Source: Ignelater luminosus (lineage: Eukaryota > Arthropoda > Insecta > Coleoptera > Elateridae). From it: a stretch of DNA of 64,000 nt. The stretch spans positions 62,001 through 126,000 of the forward strand of contig VTPC01000956.1 of the NCBI GenBank assembly GCA_011009095.1. Direction: 5' to 3'. Numbering within the stretch: position 1 is the stretch's first letter; each line of letters opens with the position of its first letter. Shown here piece after piece: positions 58,638-64,000 of this stretch. A model generated the notes under the pieces. That model made no database searches and was not told the origin of the DNA. It was given only the letters and a program-made list of their open reading frames with translations. The position numbers and the translations under genes were made by a program.

Positions 58638-60579
58638 CTAGAAAAAGAAAACAATATTATAAATAGTAAGTTCTATCATGCAGTATCATTTTATATAGAA
58701 AGTAAATGTTTTACAAGTAGAACCTTAAATTAAAAAATTAAATTATAATTTAAAATTCCTAGGAAATTAATCATACCTTCTAAGAAGTCATAAACATAAA
58801 CAATAAAAAAAGTCCAAAATACATTAAACTTTCACTTTAATTACTATTAGTTAAGATTTTGTACAAAACATGTCTCAGATTTGCTTACCTGTCTAACCTT
58901 AAAACATTGTGTAAACATGTAAATCTTTCTGTGAATAATTATTTTCAATTATAAAGTCAAAGGCAAGTACCTACCAGAAATATTTTAGTAAAAACATAGC
59001 TTGTTAGAGTTGTAAGGCATGTACAATACATTTTTATCTTTCTTGTTCAAAAGGTTATAAAATGTGTAAAAAAAGGGCTTTTATTATGAATAACAATGGA
59101 ACAAGACCTGTGTATAAGGTAATTGTCAAGCAAAAGCTAATCTACAGCAATAATTTCTATACTAGAGTATTTGCAAAACACATAACTTTATTTTTCATTT
59201 TCTAGAGAGGTTCATTCATTGTGCTAATTTTGCAACATAGCAAAAATAGATTCTTTTTGTGATCATTACATTAAAAACATTTTTTTTCTGCAAAATTTTG
59301 CCCATTCGACGCTATTATAATGTTTTTGCACAAAAAATAATGTTATGTTCTATGCTAGGTGTTTTTGCAAATACCTTATTTTCTTTATTTTTCAAATTAC
59401 TTTTTACATACAAAGTATAGCAGTTTTTTTAAGATAAAACCTTTTCTATTCTAGAAGTATAAGATTTTTATATCACATTCATAATTATAAAATATTCATA
59501 AAATGCATATTAATCTCTAAACCAAACTGAAATTGAATGCTTTCACTTCCAAAGGTAATGTAATAATTAAAAAATGTCCAGGAAATTATTAGCCTTCAGG
59601 TTTTATAAAATGTTCAGATTACATACTGTATGTCTCAATTTGCCACACACCATGAAAAATTTACATATTTTAATTTTTAAAATTTTAAATTGCAGTTTCT
59701 CTCTGTTAAGAATTTTAGAAGTCTCAAATAAAAGTTATTCAGAATGCAATTCTGAACATTATAAATTTAACATTTGAAAGGTACAGGTCCAAAAAAAAGC
59801 TAACTCTGTTTTATTTAATTTTTTACTGATATCACCTTGTGGTAGCATTTTCAATGTACTCTGTGGCCATATATAGAAATGTCCAAAATGAATCCAGTAC
59901 TCCAAAGATTTCCATTCTTTCTAGACAAATACATTTAAGAAACACCAGGTTTCAAACTTGCTTTTTCGTTTTCCTGCAAAATAACCTTTTTGTGACATGG
60001 TTCTTTTTGGACCTGTACCCTTCATTTGGTATCAAATAAAATTTTTGAATTAGAAAACTAAAAACCTTTAAGCAATTCTTTATAAAATGGTGGCAGCTAA
60101 CAAAAGTCCAAAGCTATTTTGTAAAAAGTTCAATGGCTTTTTCTTGCCAAAACTAATAAGAAGTTATCTGATGTAAGACAGGTCTAAAAATTCCTATTAT
60201 TTTTGACTGACATTGACAGATGCATATTCTATTCACAAAGTCCTGACCATGCAACTCTTGGTGTAATCATACGTAATACAATACACACAATTAAAGTGCA
60301 AATTTGTAACAATTGTGCTATTTTTTAGTATTAATAGCAGTACAAAAAACACATCATATAAGTGTCGATCTAGTGGAAATAATTTATTATGCAAATTTTT
60401 TATTCTTTTACCCAACTTTACGCTATTTTTTTATCTAATGCTTATTTCCTCCTTTTTCTTCACCAATACAGGTTTTTCTCTGCTATTCTTAGTGAAAATA
60501 GCCCATACCTGACACTTGTAAATTCTTCAGCACAAAAAAATTTACAAACACGTTGAAATTTTAAAATCAGAAGGAATAG
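58638..60579. other. probable intron of the unrecognised gene
   Basis: AT-rich sequence upstream of the last exon. I could not place any further exon here, and no repeat ends are clear. Confidence 0.4.
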
Positions 60580-61056
60580 ACAGTGTGTCCGCGGATTGAG
60601 TTGACAAGAGGAAAAACTTTTTTATTATTGGTCTTAGAACAAAATGTCACTCTTGATAAAATTTTCTGCTTGTTTCAAAACCTCCAATAATGGTAATATA
60701 ATTTTGATGTTACCAACAATAATGAAGAAAATTAAAAAAACGCACTATTTTAGTATAAAAAAACAACTAAGTTCTAGATTTATTCAAAAATCAGATTGCC
60801 ATGTTAGCCTTTTTTCTGCGGGTGCAGTTCAAACATGGTAATCTGATTTTCGAGTAAATTTAGAACTGTCATTTTTTTATACTAAAATAGTGCGTTTTTT
60901 AAAATTTTCTTCATTATTGTTGGTAACATCAGAATTATATTACCATTATTGGAGGTTTTGAAACAAGCAGAAAATTTTATCAAGAGTGACATTTTGTTCT
61001 AAGACCAATAATAAAAAAGTTTTTCCTCTTGTCAACTCAATCTGCAGACACACTGT
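60580..61056. repeat. large foldback: 226- and 225-bp arms around a 26-bp loop
   Basis: The left arm 60580-60805 and right arm 60832-61056 are near-perfect reverse complements; scattered mismatches and a few small indels were seen by eye. The outer end is ACAGTGTGTCCGCGGATTGA against its complement with two changes. The arms include GTCACTCTTGATAAAATTTT, AATGGTAATATAATT and ACGCACTATTTTAGTATAAA. Arm identity looks higher than in the other foldbacks, so this copy is probably young. The loop and right-arm start resemble 61600-61662. Confidence 0.93.
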
Positions 61057-61404
61057 ATATTGTAAACGTAAAGAATACGGATAGATTCTTTTATCTCAAC
61101 AAGGACAGTTTTAAAATTAATGAGAATCAGGTACAGTGATATTTCCTGAGGAATAACCAAATTTCAAAAAGCAGGTAGTTGGTTTGAACAACTTTAAAAT
61201 TCATTTATTGAAAGCAAATTTGTTCTTCATTGTTTATGCCATGTTCATATGCTAAGTGACTGATGCTACAACTGCAGTCGAAGATCAGTTAGTATTCTTT
61301 GGTGTTTGAGGTGATATCATCCTGTGTAGTGTCTTCATAGTGTTTAGTGTATCTTTATAAACTATAATACGTATTTATAATTTTATAATATTTACTTTAT
61401 AAAA
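61057..61404. other. spacer between foldback and BED-like fragment
   Basis: AT-rich sequence with no clear coding frame. It may be the 5' part of the element that contains the 61405 fragment. Confidence 0.35.
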
Positions 61405-61665
61405 ATGTCAAAAGTTAAAAGCATTGTAAATTGCAGTAGCCACTGCAAGTTCTGTCCAAAATGAAAAAAAAATGCATTTAATCTTGATTTATGTAATGCA
61501 CTAATATCTACTGATATTCCATTGAAAAAATTAGATAATCCTCTAGACAAGTACTGCAAGGAGAATTTACCATTAGAAAGTAGTTTGCTGAAGAATCGTG
61601 TTAACTTTTTTTGTGGGTTCAATTCAAACATGGCAATCCAATTTTTGAGTAGATTTGGAACTTAA
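61405..61665 (+). pseudogene. CGGBP1/BED-hAT-like N-terminal fragment
   Basis: The frame starts at ATG 61405 (MSKVKSIVNCSSHCKFCPK), meets a TGA at 61462, and continues in the same frame to a TAA at 61663. The middle reads NLDLCNALISTDIPLKKLDN followed by KYCKENLPLESSLLKNRV. This resembles the conserved stretch after the BED finger in CGGBP1-like, hAT-derived proteins (a two-helix NIPL.KL.N, then .KY....P..S.LRKN.V). The catalytic part is absent. One stop and a truncation make it a relic. Confidence 0.5.
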
Positions 61666-62987
61666 GTCGACAACTACAGATTGCGTTTCTCGAAACGACA
61701 TCGGAATTTCAATCACCATTTCGTATAAATGGTGTTTTAAATGATCATTAAGAAAATGATGAAGTGACATACACCAAAATAAATTCCCAATTTAGGGTTA
61801 ATGATCATTAGACTCTCAGTGTGTCGAGGCTATTAGATAAGACAAACAGAACTCACAATAGCAAAAAAAAGTGACCAAACCACTCGGCTACACCTTGGTC
61901 CAAAAACATCTTCCTCAATTGCAAATATACATTTACGTCCCTTTTGCTCAAATAACTATTATCATATTGCGTTTCACTCACTTTAATTTTTTTAGAAGAC
62001 TTCTTCATTATTTCACTTTCTCTTTTCTACTTTGGTCTTAATATCCATATATTTTTTCAATTCCTCTTCCTCTTGAAAAATCTCAAAAACTTGAGGTTAC
62101 AATGCAAGTTAGAATTTACTCAACTTACAGTTACAGATAATCAACATAAAAGCACATCAAGTTCTGGACAACAGATTTTCCATGATTTTGCATGCCTGAT
62201 TTCAGTTTCTCTTGAAGTTTGTTAAGTCTTTAGCAGGTTTGACATTTTTCGCAGCTTTTGTTTCATTAGCGCCCAAAATCTTTTGATCGGCCGAATTTCT
62301 ACGCAGTTTGGGGGATTCATTGTTTTATCAACAAATGGAATGTTATGTCTGCGATACCAGTCTACCACTCAAGAAACGTAATGGCAGAAAGCTAGATCAG
62401 ATCAAAATAATATTTTACTTTATGCATTTGAATAGGAGGTAACAATCATTTTGGAGGCATTTCTTATGGCAAATCTTGGCATTCAGATTCTGTTGGGTGA
62501 AAAATGGAGTTGATTCTATACTGCACTGACAAATGGCCTGCCGGACCATTATCTTCTTTCCAGATTTTTCACAAAATATTGACTTTTTTTAAGTTGGATG
62601 CATTTATTTCTACCTCTACAGTGTAAAACAGAAGCCCTGATAAAGTTTTCTAGTCAAGTTTGACATGATGTCTGCATTGATCACTTTTGCTCAAAACTTT
62701 GTTGTACAACTTCCTAGCATGAGTTTTTACTGAAACTGACTGAAGTGCACTGCATTTTGGCTATTTCTGTTTCTCTTCTTAGCATGTTGTACCCTACCTA
62801 CGGAAGTTCAGCATGTTTTTGCACAGTCACAAATAGATTATGTCCTTTTTACCCGCAAACTGTTCACAAATCTTCTTATTCAAATAAGGTTGTGCAGCAC
62901 TGGGTTTTCTTCCGTGCCCAGGTAAATCCTTTAAAGTGAAATGATTTCCCAATTATTTAATAATTGCACTTTGGACTTCATGAATAC
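61666..62987. other. intergenic or intronic, with one Tc1/mariner scrap
   Basis: Mostly unassigned. AATGATCATT occurs at about 61740 and 61799. A transposase scrap lies at 62226-62372. The sequence around 62430-62800 may belong to the same decayed element but has no motif I can name. Confidence 0.4.
62226..62372 (-). pseudogene. Tc1/mariner-superfamily transposase fragment
   Basis: On the minus strand one frame reads VVDWYRRHNIPFVDKTMNPP then NCVEIRPIKRFWALMKQKLR. It matches the end of the catalytic domain in arthropod Tc1/mariner-superfamily transposases, where NPPN..P.RPIE.FW carries the last acidic residue; here the usual E is K. TGA and other stops surround it. A possible earlier catalytic motif (SDLAFCHY) lies just upstream near 62390. 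Confidence 0.6.
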
Positions 62988-63123
62988 TGTAATAACCGAC
63001 TGTATTGTAGTCAATTATAATAAAATAAAAAGCTTGATTTAACAAATCTGTATTTAAACTTCAGACCTACAAAACGTATCAAAACAAACTAATTCAAACA
63101 ACTGTTTCCTAGGTTATAATACA
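62988..63123 (-). repeat. candidate short 3' LTR of the Gypsy element
   Basis: Downstream of the pol-like frame and a purine-rich tract (63131-63149, AAAGAAAAAGAGAAAG on the minus strand) is a 136-bp segment whose ends are TGTATTATAACC and GGTTATTACA. It has the TG...CA form of an LTR. The 5' LTR is outside the window and a gap of about 8 bp separates the purine tract from the TG, so this is tentative. Confidence 0.35.
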
Positions 63124-63146
63124 CTATATTTACTTTCTCTTTTTCT

Positions 63147-64000
63147 TTAGTTTTGATCGTAGTCTAATAACCATTTTGGGGGTTGTCGTGTTCTTGATGG
63201 GTGTGATTGTAACCTAGCTGGGCTTCTTGCGGATAAGACACTCCTTTCTTCTTCATTGCCCTCTTCTTTAGGTTCCATCGAAGATTCTCTTCTTATTGGA
63301 TCATGTTCCACTTGGACATCTTCATGGTGGGTCTTCTCACTTGCTTGGGTAACTGGTATGTCATCGTTTCCATAATATTTCTTCAATTTTGAAGTATTCC
63401 TTTTACAGCAAACCCCTTCAGGAGACATGACTTCAACTTGGGTTCCTCTTCTGTTTACTACTTTGTATGACGTACTTTGAAATACTGTTGTAAATTTATC
63501 TAATTTTGGTTGTTGTACTAACACCTGATCACCATTTTGAATTGAACTCTCTCTAGTATTTCGATATTGATCTGTATATTCTTTTCCTTTCATCTTGTTT
63601 GTCCAATCTCTATCTCTAATTTCTTCATCAAAATAATCATTTCGTTCTTGGTTCAATTCTGATAACTTTCCTCTTAATTTCCTCTGGAACATTATTTCAC
63701 TAGGTGATGTACCCATTGTTGAATGGGGTGCATTTCGATACATTGTTAAATAGGTCAGCATTTCTTCTTTCCAATCTTTCCCAGTATTAGATGCAATTCT
63801 TAAGACTTTTAAAAGTGAACGGTTCTGACGTTCTACTTCACCATTCGCTTGCAGCCACAGTGGAGTTGTATGATTTAACTGAATTCCATGTTCTTCACAA
63901 AATTCTGAAAACTGTGTAGCAACAAATGCCTTCCCATTGTTTGCAGTAATACTAATTGGTAAACCAAATCATGTGAATATTGGTTTCAAAATCTGTATAG
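63147..64000 (-). pseudogene. Ty3/Gypsy retrotransposon integrase and C-terminal region, cut by window edge
   Basis: An open frame from 63761 to 63147 continues upstream to the right edge. The right part shows the retroviral-type integrase core: a phenylalanine-glycine-leucine-proline segment, then ITANNGKAF and QANGEVERQN. The position of the second catalytic Asp is Asn in this copy, and the conserved Glu follows 35 residues later. A TGA interrupts the frame near 63970. Beyond the core come TSPSEIMFQRKLRG, a chromatin/DNA-binding type C-terminal module (QNGDQVLVQQPKLDKF) and a polar tail ending at DYDQN. This pattern fits the K02A2.6-like group of Gypsy elements, a retrotransposon rather than an infectious virus. 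No envelope frame is visible. The stop and the D-to-N change indicate an inactive copy. Confidence 0.85.

Overview
The window is AT-rich eukaryotic DNA with spliced genes, long transposon-filled introns and class I and II mobile elements. It is almost certainly from an insect. The protein sequences fit an arthropod and a beetle is my best guess, but the sequence does not settle the order. I found no CRISPR array, no operon and no convincing rRNA or tRNA gene.

Host genes, left to right. (1) 2151-2594, minus: first two coding exons of an unrecognised coiled-coil protein whose remaining exons lie to the left. (2) 12601-23161, minus: a complete Rab5 in three coding exons (215 aa), with a 9.85 kb second intron. 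(3) 24324-39257, plus: an EFHB-like ciliary/sperm EF-hand protein in ten exons (about 534 aa). It is head-to-head with Rab5 and its eighth intron is 12.3 kb. (4) 39375-51701, minus: the spliceosome factor CWC22 (nucampholin) in two coding exons (about 847 aa). It is tail-to-tail with EFHB (117 bp apart) and has a 9.8 kb intron before its arginine/serine tail. (5) 54311-54915, minus: the 25-aa ribosomal protein RpL41, split into exons of 4 and 21 codons. (6) 58403-58637, minus: the last exon of an unrecognised gene whose other exons lie to the right.

Mobile DNA. The elements are a full-length mariner with one uninterrupted transposase frame (3798-5090) and a Tc1-like element with paired direct repeats inside each terminal inverted repeat (8350-9982). 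The Rab5 intron holds a decayed hAT (16356-19068), and two non-autonomous hATs have intact or near-intact 8-bp target duplications (14788-15905, 36882-37682). Other remnants are a frameshifted mariner (30113-31143), two internally deleted mariners (41548-42299, 45776-46676), a hAT C-terminal fragment, a CGGBP1/BED-like fragment, a further Tc1/mariner fragment and a Ty3/Gypsy pol end at the right edge. A decayed Mutator-type element in the CWC22 intron carries both a Mutator-like domain and a YqaJ-type nuclease domain, and a mariner has inserted into it.

The most striking structural feature is the number of foldback elements: at least nine separate inverted-repeat structures, the longest with about 225-bp arms around a 26-bp loop (60580-61056). 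The host genes appear intact despite this load, because the insertions I can see lie in introns or between genes. The best candidate for something unusual is the Mutator/YqaJ element. A second is the link between the largest foldback and the BED/CGGBP1-like fragment 0.5 kb away, which share diverged sequence.
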